Numbered from the stretch's first letter, positions 24,578 to 33,158 are shown. The stretch: 33,199 nucleotides of DNA from Planctomycetaceae bacterium (GCA_003233055.1 QIKP01000076.1:1-33199), one strand, 5' to 3'. Numbers and translations: made by a program. The notes: generated from the letters alone by a model not told the origin.

Positions 24578-26884
24578 ATGTCTACAATTCTTCCAATCCC
24601 GACCGGTCGCGTTAGCGATTTTTTAACCAGCCAGCGGCTGGTACGACAGATTCAATCCGATCAACGCGATCTGTTTCGCATTCAGACTCAGTTGAGCACG
24701 GGGCGTCGGGTCATTTCGCCTAGCGACGACGCACCCGCCGCGCTCCGGGCCATAAACATTCAGCGACTGCTCGAAAGGAAGGCACAGGCGCAAACGAGCC
24801 TAAGTAGTACGGTCTCCTACCTGAGTGCTACCGACAACGCGATTGGATCGGTCACCAATACGCTCAACGACATTCGCTCCGCCGCGCTCGGTGTGGACGA
24901 TTCGGTGACCACCAACAGCGCTCGCCTAGCGGTCGTCGACCAGATCGATCGAGCGATTCAGGACCTGGTGAATATCGGCAACACACGATTTCGGGAGAGG
25001 TATCTCTTCTCGGGTTCCCGATCGCTCGAAGCACCCTACGAGTTTCAAGACAACTTTGTCGAATATCGTGGCAATGAGGGAGCACTCCGTAGCTTTGTCG
25101 ACATCGGGTTCCTCTACGAAACAAACCTGCCTGGCTCGGAAGTCTTTGGGGGGCTCGCAGAACAGGTTCGTGGCACCGTCGACTTGGATCCACAGCTCCA
25201 CCGCGACACGCAGTTGCGTGATCTCAATGGTGGCGCTGGTGTAAGCAACGGCGCAATCGAACTGGTCTACATTGACTCCGATAACAACAGCACTTCGACG
25301 ATTATTGATTTGAGCGCGGCATCGACGGTCGAGGACGTTGCAAGGTATCTTGAGGCCGGCGCGCCGGCTGGGTCAGGGATTACCGTGGAAGTCACCTCCA
25401 CGGGACTCACTTTGTCGACCGGGTCGGCATCCGAACAACTTCTCACAAGGGAGGTGGCCGAGGGGCGCACTGCCAGGGACCTTGGGATTCTATTCGATAC
25501 ACCCCAACCAGTCGCTGCTGGCCAGGACATCACCCCCGCGTTACTCAAAACAACTTCCTTGAGCGATCTGCTTGGCACCAGAGCCCAGACAACTTTGGTC
25601 TCGACGAACACCAACAACGACTTGTTGATCTCCGCCACACAAAATGGCGAACGGGTGGACCCCGACGATCCCCTTTCCGACCCACTCAACGGCGTGACCG
25701 TGCAGTTCGTCGATGGAGCGACCCAAGGGAACGAAACGGCCCTTTACGATCCGGGCACCGCGACGCTAACGGTAACGATCGATGCGGGGCAAACGACGGC
25801 TGCGGAAGCGGCTGCGGCGATCAACGCAGAGGCCTCAGGGCGATTTTCTGCGGAGATCGATTTCCGAGATGCCGACTCGCCGACGTTGGCCGGGCAGGGG
25901 CCGATCCAGCTCTCCGCCACCGCGACCACGACGGGTGGCTCGGGCGAGGCTTTGGACCAAAATTCCGGGCTCCTGATCTCCAACGGAGGCGACCCCGTAA
26001 CGATCGACATCAGCGCTGCCGAGACCGTCGAAGACCTGATCAACATTCTCAATCAAGCGGGCCTTGGGTTACAGACCGAGATCAATGCCGCCAAGAATGG
26101 CATTAACATCCGCTCGCGATTGAGCGGTGCCGACCTGACGATCGGCGAAGTGGCCGGCGGACAGACCGCGACCCAGCTAGGGGTTCGCACACTGACGGAG
26201 TCGACTCGACTCGACGGTTTCAATCGAGGATTGGGAGTGGTTGTGGATGGCGAGGCAGAGCTCGTCATCGAACTGACGACTGCCGGTGTGCCCACGACCT
26301 ACGCAGTTGACCTAACCAGTGCCAATACGGTCGAGGACGTCTTGGCCGCCATCGCTGCCGAGACAGGTGGCAACGTCACGGGCGCATTGGCTGCCAATGG
26401 CAATGGGCTCGTATTGACCGACAACACCGGTGCTGACTCACTCCGTGTGGCAGGTCAAGCGGCGCAGTACCTCGGATTCTTTGAACAGGGAGATACCGAT
26501 TCGACCAGCACCACGGGTTCGTTGACGGCCAGTGATCGCAATACCTTGGAGGTGGAGAGTACCTTCAATACCTTGACGCGTCTCCGTGAGGCGCTGATCA
26601 ACGACGACTTCCCCGCGATCGGTCGGGAGATTTCACGAATCGACCAGGACTTGGATCGTGTGAACTTCGCTCGTTCGGAGATTGGTGCCCGGTTGCAGAG
26701 TCTCGAGGCCCTTCAGGCACGGCAAGAAGACGAAGAGATCGCGCTCCGCAGTGCCCTTTCCCAAGAAATCGACGTCGACTTAGCCGAGGCAATTTCGGAG
26801 TTTACCAACCGGCAATTCGCGTTACAGGCGTCCCTGCAGACATCGGCAAACTTGTTGCAGCTGTCGATTCTAAATTTCATCTGA
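24578..26884 (+). CDS. flgL: Flagellar hook-associated protein FlgL (HAP3), enlarged
   Basis: A 768-residue hook-filament junction protein, more than twice the length of E. coli FlgL (317). The N-terminal flagellin-like helix pair (about residues 1-150, including RIQTQLSTGRRVISPSDDAPAALRAINIQ and NTRFRERYLFSGS) and the C-terminal helices (about 690-768, ending LQLSILNFI) are conserved. The expansion lies between them. It contains at least three Flagellin_IN-like units with a TVEDV/TVEDL opening near residues 249, 484 and 584, each followed by a beta-rich glycine/threonine segment. These probably form surface-exposed domains. It is the last gene of the flagellar cluster; no csrA, fliW or flagellin gene follows. 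Confidence 0.93.
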   Translation: MSTILPIPTGRVSDFLTSQRLVRQIQSDQRDLFRIQTQLSTGRRVISPSDDAPAALRAINIQRLLERKAQAQTSLSSTVSYLSATDNAIGSVTNTLNDIRSAALGVDDSVTTNSARLAVVDQIDRAIQDLVNIGNTRFRERYLFSGSRSLEAPYEFQDNFVEYRGNEGALRSFVDIGFLYETNLPGSEVFGGLAEQVRGTVDLDPQLHRDTQLRDLNGGAGVSNGAIELVYIDSDNNSTSTIIDLSAASTVEDVARYLEAGAPAGSGITVEVTSTGLTLSTGSASEQLLTREVAEGRTARDLGILFDTPQPVAAGQDITPALLKTTSLSDLLGTRAQTTLVSTNTNNDLLISATQNGERVDPDDPLSDPLNGVTVQFVDGATQGNETALYDPGTATLTVTIDAGQTTAAEAAAAINAEASGRFSAEIDFRDADSPTLAGQGPIQLSATATTTGGSGEALDQNSGLLISNGGDPVTIDISAAETVEDLINILNQAGLGLQTEINAAKNGINIRSRLSGADLTIGEVAGGQTATQLGVRTLTESTRLDGFNRGLGVVVDGEAELVIELTTAGVPTTYAVDLTSANTVEDVLAAIAAETGGNVTGALAANGNGLVLTDNTGADSLRVAGQAAQYLGFFEQGDTDSTSTTGSLTASDRNTLEVESTFNTLTRLREALINDDFPAIGREISRIDQDLDRVNFARSEIGARLQSLEALQARQEDEEIALRSALSQEIDVDLAEAISEFTNRQFALQASLQTSANLLQLSILNFI

Positions 26885-26885
26885 C

Positions 26886-27131
26886 GGGACGCAAGATAAC
26901 CGTTCACGAGTCGAAAACGCGTGCCCTGCAAACGAGACGCTCATCGCAAAGGTCCCGGCTCCTAAGGCAAGAAGGAACCACGAATCCCGCGAATCGATAC
27001 GAATAGCGGCAAAAGAACACCTCCTCTATCTCTTGGGGTTCGTGGTTTCTCTGCTTCCGTCGATATTTTTCTTGGCGCCCTTGTTTCTTGGCGCCTTGAC
27101 GGTTCAAAAATGACTTTGCAGTTCTCCTGCC
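26886..27131 (-). repeat. Intergenic foldback repeat element, copy C
   Basis: On the minus strand the element starts near 27131 (GGAGAACTGCAAAGTCATTT), runs through GCGCCAAGAAACAAGG and GAAACCACGAACCCCAAGAG, and includes CTATTCGTATCGATTCGC. That part (26971-27130) matches copy B (4062-4220) closely. The motif ACCGTTCACGAGTCGAAA is at 26899-26916. The whole convergent gap between flgL and sdhA (26885-27305) holds no gene besides this element. Confidence 0.72.
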
Positions 27132-27305
27132 CTATTTCCAAGATAAGCGGCGGTTCGGTCCGTAGGGAACCAACACCAACGTCTGGGCTGAGAATGGGAC
27201 GCAGCCTCCGGCCGTTCACCAAACGGAGTACCCGCTCTCTGGGTGAATCGGAGTGGCATGCCCTGAGACAGGCGAAGACGCAAGTGACGAGGTTGCCTGT
27301 TTCGG

Positions 27306-29285
27306 TTAGGCGGAGGCTGGCTCTTGGGCCGCATCGCGCTTCGCTTGGCGCTCTTTCCAGACCTGCTCGATGATGTCGCCGCCGACCATGCCGTAGAGCC
27401 TGGGGCGAGGCGGGATCAGTGAGGTGTCGACCTCTTCGTAGGTCAGCGTCGGTTCGCCTCGGGAGTCGAACGTCGCCAGGGTGGTTTTAAGCCACTTGTC
27501 GTTTTTCTTCTGAAATTTATCGCACCACGCCTCTGCTTCGCGTCGCTTCTCCGCCGGATCGGTCGACTCGACACCAGGCATGTCGAAGTCGGGCTTGTAG
27601 TGGGCGCCGCGGCATTCGTCACGGGCCCGGGCACCGGCGAGGAGCGCCTTGGCGATGGGGAACATGTCGAGTAGCGACTTGGTGAACATTACATTTTGGT
27701 TGGTCCACGCACCGGTGTCGGAGAGCGAGCAATTCTTAGCCCGCTCATGCAGGTCCGCAACGGTGCTCATGGCCGCGTCGAGCTGAGCGTTGTCACGGAC
27801 GACGGTCGCTGCCTTGGTCATTTCGACGCCAAGCTCTTGGTGAATGAGATAGGGGTTTTCGCCGCCGGCAGGTCGCTGCAGGAGTTCGTTGTGTTCGATT
27901 TCCTTGCGCGAGCGCTCCGCTCGATGGACCAGGTCGAATTGCGCATCGCTGGCCGACCCCTTTAGCGATTCCATCATGTTTTTGACGCCCGGGGCAACAA
28001 AGAGTCCGCTGAAAATGCAGGACAGCAGCGAGTTGGCACCGAGGCGATTGCCGCCATGGTATTGGTAGTCGCATTCGCCAATGGCGTAGAGGCCCGGGAC
28101 ATGGGTCTGCTGATTGCGCGGCGAGCCAGCAACCATCCCGCCGGAGGCGGATCGTTCGTAGTCGGCCCACACCCCCCCCATGGAGTAGTGAACGGCGGGA
28201 AAAATCTTCATCGGTTCGTCACGAGGATCGACCCCTTGGAATTTCTCGTAGATGCTCAGGATACCGCCCAATTTGCGGTCGAGTTCTTCCCGGGAAATGT
28301 GCGTCAGATCGAGATAGACGCATTGCTTTTCTGCCTCGACGCTTAGTCCTTCGTTGACGCAGACGTTAAAAATTTCACGCGTCGCAATATCGCGAGGCAC
28401 GAGGTTGCCATAGGTCGGATAACGCTCTTCGAGAAAATAATAGCGGGCCGACTCGGGGATGTCGCCCGGCGAGCGCATGTCTTGCGGCGTGCGAGGCACC
28501 CAAACGCGGCCCCCTTCGCCCCGGGCACTCTCGCTCATGAGTCGGCACTTGTCGGCCCCCGGAATCGCGGTGGGATGGACTTGGATGAACTCGCCGTTGG
28601 CGTAGCGGACTCCCGCTTGCAGGCTTCGGCTGGCGGCGCTGCCCGTGCAGGCCATGCTCATGGTGCTGCGGCCGTAGATCAGCCCGCAGCCACCCGTGGC
28701 GAGCAGCACCGCGTCGGCAGGGAACGCACGAACCTCCATGGTCACGAGGTTTTGTGCGATCGCGCCGCGGCATCGACCGTCGTCGTCGACGGTGGGGCTG
28801 AGATAATCCCAGCCTTCGTAAAGGGTCACTTTGCCCGCGGCGTGCCAGCGCCGAACTTGCTCGTCGAGGGCGTAGAGCAATTGCTGGCCCGTCGTGGCAC
28901 CGGCGAACGCGGTTCGCTTAAAGAGGGTGCCGCCAAACCGACGCTGGTCGCGAAAACCTTCTTGCGTTCGATTGAACGGCACGCCCAACCGGTCCATCAG
29001 GTCGATGATCCGAGGTGCCCAGTCGGTCATTTCCTTGACCGGCGGCTGGTGTTGAAGGAAGTCCCCACCATAGACGGTGTCGTCGAGGTGGAGGTACTCG
29101 CTGTCGCCCTGCTGGCGGGTCGATTCGTTGACGCTGTTAATGCCGCCTTGCGCACAAGCGCTGTGCGACCGCTTGACCGGAGCTAGGCTCATGAGGTCGA
29201 CCGAAACGCCCAACTCGGCAAGCTGCATCGTCGCCGCAAGGCCAGCAAGGCCCCCACCGACTACCAAAACACGTTGTTCAGCCAT
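27306..29285 (-). CDS. sdhA: Succinate dehydrogenase / fumarate reductase flavoprotein subunit
   Basis: A 659-residue, membrane-peripheral FAD subunit of complex II. The Rossmann motif GGGLAG lies at residues 10-15. The His that carries the covalent FAD is in RSHSACAQGGI (H41). HPTAI, ARGEGG and HYSMGG supply substrate and catalytic residues, and RDECRGAHYKPDF is the C-terminal signature. It is of the Bacillus-like subgroup, matching the single-subunit cytochrome b partner encoded upstream. A good AGGAGA Shine-Dalgarno sequence precedes the ATG. sdhC is 109 bases upstream, and the gap contains a very stable hairpin. The expected iron-sulfur subunit gene sdhB does not follow; next comes a repeat element and the convergent flgL. 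Confidence 0.95.
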   Translation of the reverse strand: MAEQRVLVVGGGLAGLAATMQLAELGVSVDLMSLAPVKRSHSACAQGGINSVNESTRQQGDSEYLHLDDTVYGGDFLQHQPPVKEMTDWAPRIIDLMDRLGVPFNRTQEGFRDQRRFGGTLFKRTAFAGATTGQQLLYALDEQVRRWHAAGKVTLYEGWDYLSPTVDDDGRCRGAIAQNLVTMEVRAFPADAVLLATGGCGLIYGRSTMSMACTGSAASRSLQAGVRYANGEFIQVHPTAIPGADKCRLMSESARGEGGRVWVPRTPQDMRSPGDIPESARYYFLEERYPTYGNLVPRDIATREIFNVCVNEGLSVEAEKQCVYLDLTHISREELDRKLGGILSIYEKFQGVDPRDEPMKIFPAVHYSMGGVWADYERSASGGMVAGSPRNQQTHVPGLYAIGECDYQYHGGNRLGANSLLSCIFSGLFVAPGVKNMMESLKGSASDAQFDLVHRAERSRKEIEHNELLQRPAGGENPYLIHQELGVEMTKAATVVRDNAQLDAAMSTVADLHERAKNCSLSDTGAWTNQNVMFTKSLLDMFPIAKALLAGARARDECRGAHYKPDFDMPGVESTDPAEKRREAEAWCDKFQKKNDKWLKTTLATFDSRGEPTLTYEEVDTSLIPPRPRLYGMVGGDIIEQVWKERQAKRDAAQEPASA

Positions 29286-29337
29286 CTAAGTTATCTCCTG
29301 AATGGGCATTCGCTGGCCTACCGACCGTTGAGGCACT

Positions 29338-29385
29338 TCGCCCGCTCTTTTCGCTTGCGTCTTCGCAAGCGAAAAGAGCGGGCGA
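29338..29385. promoter_or_regulatory. 22-bp perfect hairpin between sdhC and sdhA
   Basis: Bases 29338-29359 pair perfectly with 29364-29385, leaving a four-base loop. The inner arm reads CGCTTGCG on the plus strand. The stem has AAAAGAGCGGG-type A/G-rich sequence on one side. It lies in the transcribed spacer of the sdhC-sdhA unit, 50 bases before the sdhA start, with no T tract following in the direction of transcription (minus). It could be an mRNA processing or stability element, a protein-binding site or a partial terminator. Confidence 0.6.
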
Positions 29386-29394
29386 CAATCGTGA

Positions 29395-30237
29395 TCAATG
29401 GGGGAGTTGGTCGGTTGTCGAATTCGATTCGCCTGGGCCTTCCGTGGTGGCAGGGTGGCTCCGCTTGTGTTCGTTTCTTGGGAGGAGTCCCGACTCGACT
29501 TTGGCGTCGTACATGCGGTCTTCGGCGGCTATCGCGGCATCGATGTTTTCAGGACGACCGACCTGTCGCATCCCCCAAATCGCTCCGAGTCCTGCGGTAC
29601 CAAGCGCCATGCCAAGGGCCATGCAGGCGGTGAGCGCCCGAGCTTGGGCCTCCGGCCGGGTCCAAACGCCCCAGGTGACACCGGCAGACCAGATTCCATT
29701 GACGAAGTGAAACACGGCCGCCAATACCCCGATGGCGTAGATCAATGCTACCAGCAGGTTTTGCAAAGCCAGCCCCGCTGTCGAGGCGGCGTTGTAGGGC
29801 CGAAACTGGTAGCCCCCCCATTTTTCGACCACGGCAATCCATGCGTCAAAGTGAAGCCAGCCATGCATGTGGAAGACATGGAACCCGATGAAGAGAAACA
29901 GAATGAGTCCGGTAATCCGCTGCACTGTGTAGCGCCAGTTGGCACCGTAGGGATAGTTGCGCATGTTGGGGATCATGCCAACAGTGATGCCAATCCCTAT
30001 GAATGCGTGGAAGAGGATTGGCAAGAAGATCAACGTCCACTCGAGGACCACCAAAAAGGGCCCTGGAGCGTGGATCGCATGGACGATGTTCTGAAACATC
30101 TCGGCACCGCCGAGAATGCTGGCGTTCGCCAGAAGGTGAACGCAGACGTACCCGCCAAATACCAAGCCGGTCAGCGAATGCAGACGGCGTATCAGGAATT
30201 CATGGCGAACGAAAAACGACGGTTCAGCATCCGGCAC
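29395..30237 (-). CDS. sdhC: Succinate dehydrogenase cytochrome b subunit (SdhC, b558 type)
   Basis: A 280-residue integral membrane haem subunit of complex II, fusing the roles of SdhC and SdhD as in Bacillus subtilis. Five transmembrane segments are evident between residues 15 and 230. Candidate haem-ligand histidines sit in them: HSLTGLVFG, HLLANAS, HAFIGIG, HVFHMHG, HFVNGIW. The tail after about residue 235 is hydrophilic and longer than in the Bacillus protein (202 residues). The GTG start is preceded by GAGG at seven bases. A promoter is predicted at 30378-30405. The protein would anchor SdhA and a non-local SdhB to the membrane and reduce quinone. Confidence 0.9.
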   Translation of the reverse strand: MPDAEPSFFVRHEFLIRRLHSLTGLVFGGYVCVHLLANASILGGAEMFQNIVHAIHAPGPFLVVLEWTLIFLPILFHAFIGIGITVGMIPNMRNYPYGANWRYTVQRITGLILFLFIGFHVFHMHGWLHFDAWIAVVEKWGGYQFRPYNAASTAGLALQNLLVALIYAIGVLAAVFHFVNGIWSAGVTWGVWTRPEAQARALTACMALGMALGTAGLGAIWGMRQVGRPENIDAAIAAEDRMYDAKVESGLLPRNEHKRSHPATTEGPGESNSTTDQLPH

Positions 30238-30377
30238 CGCAACACCTCATTTCCTACTCGGGTCGCAAAGCGGAGACGGCCCGTCCAGAGCGCGTATGGA
30301 ACCTGTGCAGCCGGTTCGTCAGGATTCTGGGTCGGAATCCCGACGAGTCTCGGCTACAAAGCGTGACGACAGACCCC

Positions 30378-30405
30378 AATATAGAAGGCCTTGGGGAGAT
30401 CGCAA
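30378..30405 (-). promoter_or_regulatory. Predicted promoter of the sdhCA unit
   Basis: On the minus strand TTGCGA (30400-30405, 4 of 6) and TATATT (30378-30383, 5 of 6) are 16 bases apart. The leader to the sdhC GTG would be about 135 nt. This is a motif match only, just outside repeat element copy D. Confidence 0.4.
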
Positions 30406-30423
30406 GCCTCGGCTCGGTCCGCT

Positions 30424-30995
30424 CAGGAGAACTGCAAAGTCTTTCTTGAACCGCCAAGTCGCCAAGGGAAATGTCGACCGAAGCAGGAAAAAACCCGGAT
30501 TGGTAATGCCTGTCACCGTTCATGAGTCGAAAGAAAGGGTTCTTCACCGAATTTAGTGGGAAATAATCCAACAACTCCTTCGCGCCTTGGTATGAGGCTT
30601 CTTTCCTTGACGTTTGGAGCCAGGAATTGCCTCACGCAAAGATTGGCCATCTCATCGTATAAGGCGCGGAGGCGCAAAGGAAGAAAAGAATGGGCCGCAG
30701 AGAGCAGAGAAGCGCCGATGAACGCGGAGGTTCGGTTGAAGAACGCTAATTTTCACTAATCGACGCTAATCCGATTAGTGAAGATTAGTGTTCCTCTGGT
30801 TGCCTCCTCTCACGCGCAGTCCTGAGGCAACAAGTTGTCTGGAACCACCAACATCTGCGTCTATCTGCGGCTATTCGTCCGATTCGTGGTTCCCTCTTTC
30901 GACTCGTGAACGGTTACCTTTTCGCCGCTATTCATGTCGATTTGCGTGATTCGTGGCTTTCCCTGCCTCCGATTCGGTGACGATGCAATCGTCCT
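30424..30995 (+). repeat. Intergenic foldback repeat element, copy D (composite)
   Basis: The largest copy, filling most of the 786-base gap between sdhC and the TPR gene. Its left 108 bases match copy A (1353-1463), ending in ACCGTTCATGAGTCGAAA (30515-30532). At 30741-30762 and 30772-30793 two arms of 22 bases are complementary at 20 positions. The segment 30741-30840 is an inverted relative of 1519-1616. The inverted short motif is at 30897-30914. The right end CAATCGTCCT (30986-30995) matches that of copy A. The stretch between (30533-30740) shows GGCGCGGAGGCGCAAAGG-type repeat text and no gene. Confidence 0.68.
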
Positions 30996-31023
30996 ATGGG
31001 TCTGCCGGCTTACGAATCGGCCA

Positions 31024-32568
31024 TCAGCCACCAAGGCCAGCTCGCTTCTGGCGGTACTCGTTGGCAAGTCCGTTGCGTCCTTGCGCCTGCAACGCCGGAA
31101 TAAGCAGGTCGTAGGCGGGCGCGTACCGCTCGTTGAGCTGAATCGCGTTGATGTAGGAGCGTACCGCTTGGTCGGTTTTGCCCAGGCTCTCCTGGCTGAT
31201 GCCCCGCATGTGGTAGTGAGAGGCCTCGGTCGGTTGCAACCGAATGCACTCATTGAAGCTGTCAACCGCGGCCTTGTAATCTTCCAGATGGTAGTAGGCA
31301 AGCGCTCGGTTGAGGTAGGCATCGACGTAGCGGTTACTGGCGGAGATCGCCTCGTTGTAGGACCGGATGGCGTTTCGATACTCTTCCATTTGGGCGTAAG
31401 TGAGCCCCTCCCAGAGGAAGGCTCGGGGATCGCCAAAGTTGAGCGCCTGCGCCGCCTCCAGATCACCCAGGGCCAGTTGCTCTTCCCCCATTTCATTGAA
31501 GCAAATTGCCCGCCGGAAGTAGGCTTCCCCCATCTCGGGGTTGATGTCGATCGCGTCGGTAAGCGACTTGACCGCTTGGCCAAATTGCCCCAGAAGCCGT
31601 TGGTTGACGCCTTTCCGAAAGAGGGCCGCTACTTCGGTAGGTTGGCTTTCAGGCCGATCGGGTAGCAACGCAAGAAACGCGTCGCAGGTTTTGACGGCCT
31701 CTTCGTAGGCCATTTGCCGCTTGTTGGGGTCGTGCGTCTTTTTTCCAAACTCCTCGAACGCCAACGCCTTTGTCAAATAACCTGCTGTGTAGGGGAGGTC
31801 GTCATCCTCTTCCTGAGGCGTGTAGTGGGCGATCGCACGGTCCAAGGCGGCCACTGACTCTTCGTACTTCTCTTGCTGCAAAAACATCACACCCAACACC
31901 GCATACGACTCATGTTCCTCGGGATCGAGTTCGATCGAACGATTCAGGTCGGCCAGCGCGGCATCGTAATCCTGGAGGGCCGCGAGGGCTTTGCCCCGAT
32001 GCCGGAGTGCTTCGGCATGGTCAGGGTTTGTTTCGAGGTAAGTCGTCAGCAGTTCTTTTGCCTCTTTGGCAGCCCCCGGAGTCGACGCGCTGAGCAGCGA
32101 GTAAACCTTCCCAAGCGAAAAGAGAGAGTCGGAGTTGCTGCGGTCTTCCTCGTAGACTGCTTGGAGGTCCGAGAGAGCCACGCCGTAGAACTGCTCCCCC
32201 AGCTCCAAGTACATCTTCCCTCGAGTATAAAGCAAATCGACATTCGTATCGCCAACCAATTGGTCTTCTGCCGATTTGAAGTCTTTGAGCGCCTCCTGGT
32301 ATTCTTTCAGGCCAATGTGGGCTTTCGCCCTGCCGATGTACCCGCGAGGCTCCAGCGCGTTTTTCGCCATCTCCACCGCTTGGCCATACGTCTGTAGGGC
32401 GGCATCGAATTCTTCCTGGTCGAGTTGCTCCTGGCCTTTTGCAAGAAGCTCGCCAAAACTTGCCGCCGCGTCCCCCTGGGCGAAGAGCGGAGTGGAAATC
32501 GATAACAGACAGGCAACCGTTAGGCTGAAAATCGCGGAAGCCGATCGGCGAAAGCAACAACTGGTCAT
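31024..32568 (-). CDS. Exported tetratricopeptide-repeat (TPR) protein
   Basis: A 514-residue protein with a signal peptide (about residues 1-30, ending PLFAQ) followed almost entirely by TPR helices. Repeats with the A/Y/A pattern are visible, for example ALRHRGKALAALQDYDAALADLNRSIELDPE near 190-220 and MGEAYFRRAICFNEMGEEQLALGDLEAAQALN near 345-375. Others are VDAYLNRALAYYHLEDYKAAVDSFNECIRLQP near 415-447 and ASHYHMRGISQESLGKTDQAVRSYINAIQLN near 450-480; roughly ten units in all. TPRs bind other proteins; the partner is unknown. GAGG lies nine bases before the ATG. It is a stand-alone gene flanked by repeat-rich gaps. A periplasmic or outer-membrane location is likely from the signal peptide. 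Confidence 0.88.
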   Translation of the reverse strand: MTSCCFRRSASAIFSLTVACLLSISTPLFAQGDAAASFGELLAKGQEQLDQEEFDAALQTYGQAVEMAKNALEPRGYIGRAKAHIGLKEYQEALKDFKSAEDQLVGDTNVDLLYTRGKMYLELGEQFYGVALSDLQAVYEEDRSNSDSLFSLGKVYSLLSASTPGAAKEAKELLTTYLETNPDHAEALRHRGKALAALQDYDAALADLNRSIELDPEEHESYAVLGVMFLQQEKYEESVAALDRAIAHYTPQEEDDDLPYTAGYLTKALAFEEFGKKTHDPNKRQMAYEEAVKTCDAFLALLPDRPESQPTEVAALFRKGVNQRLLGQFGQAVKSLTDAIDINPEMGEAYFRRAICFNEMGEEQLALGDLEAAQALNFGDPRAFLWEGLTYAQMEEYRNAIRSYNEAISASNRYVDAYLNRALAYYHLEDYKAAVDSFNECIRLQPTEASHYHMRGISQESLGKTDQAVRSYINAIQLNERYAPAYDLLIPALQAQGRNGLANEYRQKRAGLGG

Positions 32569-33158
32569 AGTTCACTACCTCAATAGGCCCCGCTCAGCTG
32601 GGCTGGCATCGACTGGAAACAACGGTGAAGGATATCACGTTGGACTGCCCTGCGCAGCCAAGGAATTCCTGGCCAAGCCAAAAGGGCCTAGGAACAACGA
32701 TCTCCTCACCTGCGAAGCGCTCCCTAGGAGTTTCCCCCAGGGCTACAACCAACGCAACCAATAGTCGAGGATGCGGCAAACCGAACCCTCGGTACGTACG
32801 CTGCTCCTACCGCTTCATCGTACAACGGAGGGGCGTCCCAACGCCGATTCGGGCTCTGCCCAGCGTTTTCTCCGGCGAACAGGTCGGGTCAACGGGGTCA
32901 AACTGGAAAAGCCGGTGCGAGGGGAGGATCGCAAGGGTCCTGGGGGCCGGTGGGGAATCGTCCACCCCGTGCCAAAGCGTCGATTCGTGGTTCCTTCCCC
33001 CTTCGTCCGGCCTTGAACGGTTCCCTCCCTACGTTGGCCCAAAAATGCTTGTGGTATCGGCGGGGCAGTCTGCTCTAATAGGGTCGTGCGGGGCTGAGCG
33101 ACCCTCGTACAGCGCGCTCGGTCAGGACAAAACCAGGCAGGAATCGTCGACGAGTAAA
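32569..33158. other. Gap upstream of the TPR gene, no recognisable gene
   Basis: Open frames here are short and show no recognisable domain. A fragment of the intergenic repeat family lies at about 32979-33030 (CGATTCGTGGTTCC, then TTGAACGGTTCCC on the plus strand). The promoter of the TPR gene should be in the first 150 bases but no clear match was found. Confidence 0.4.
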
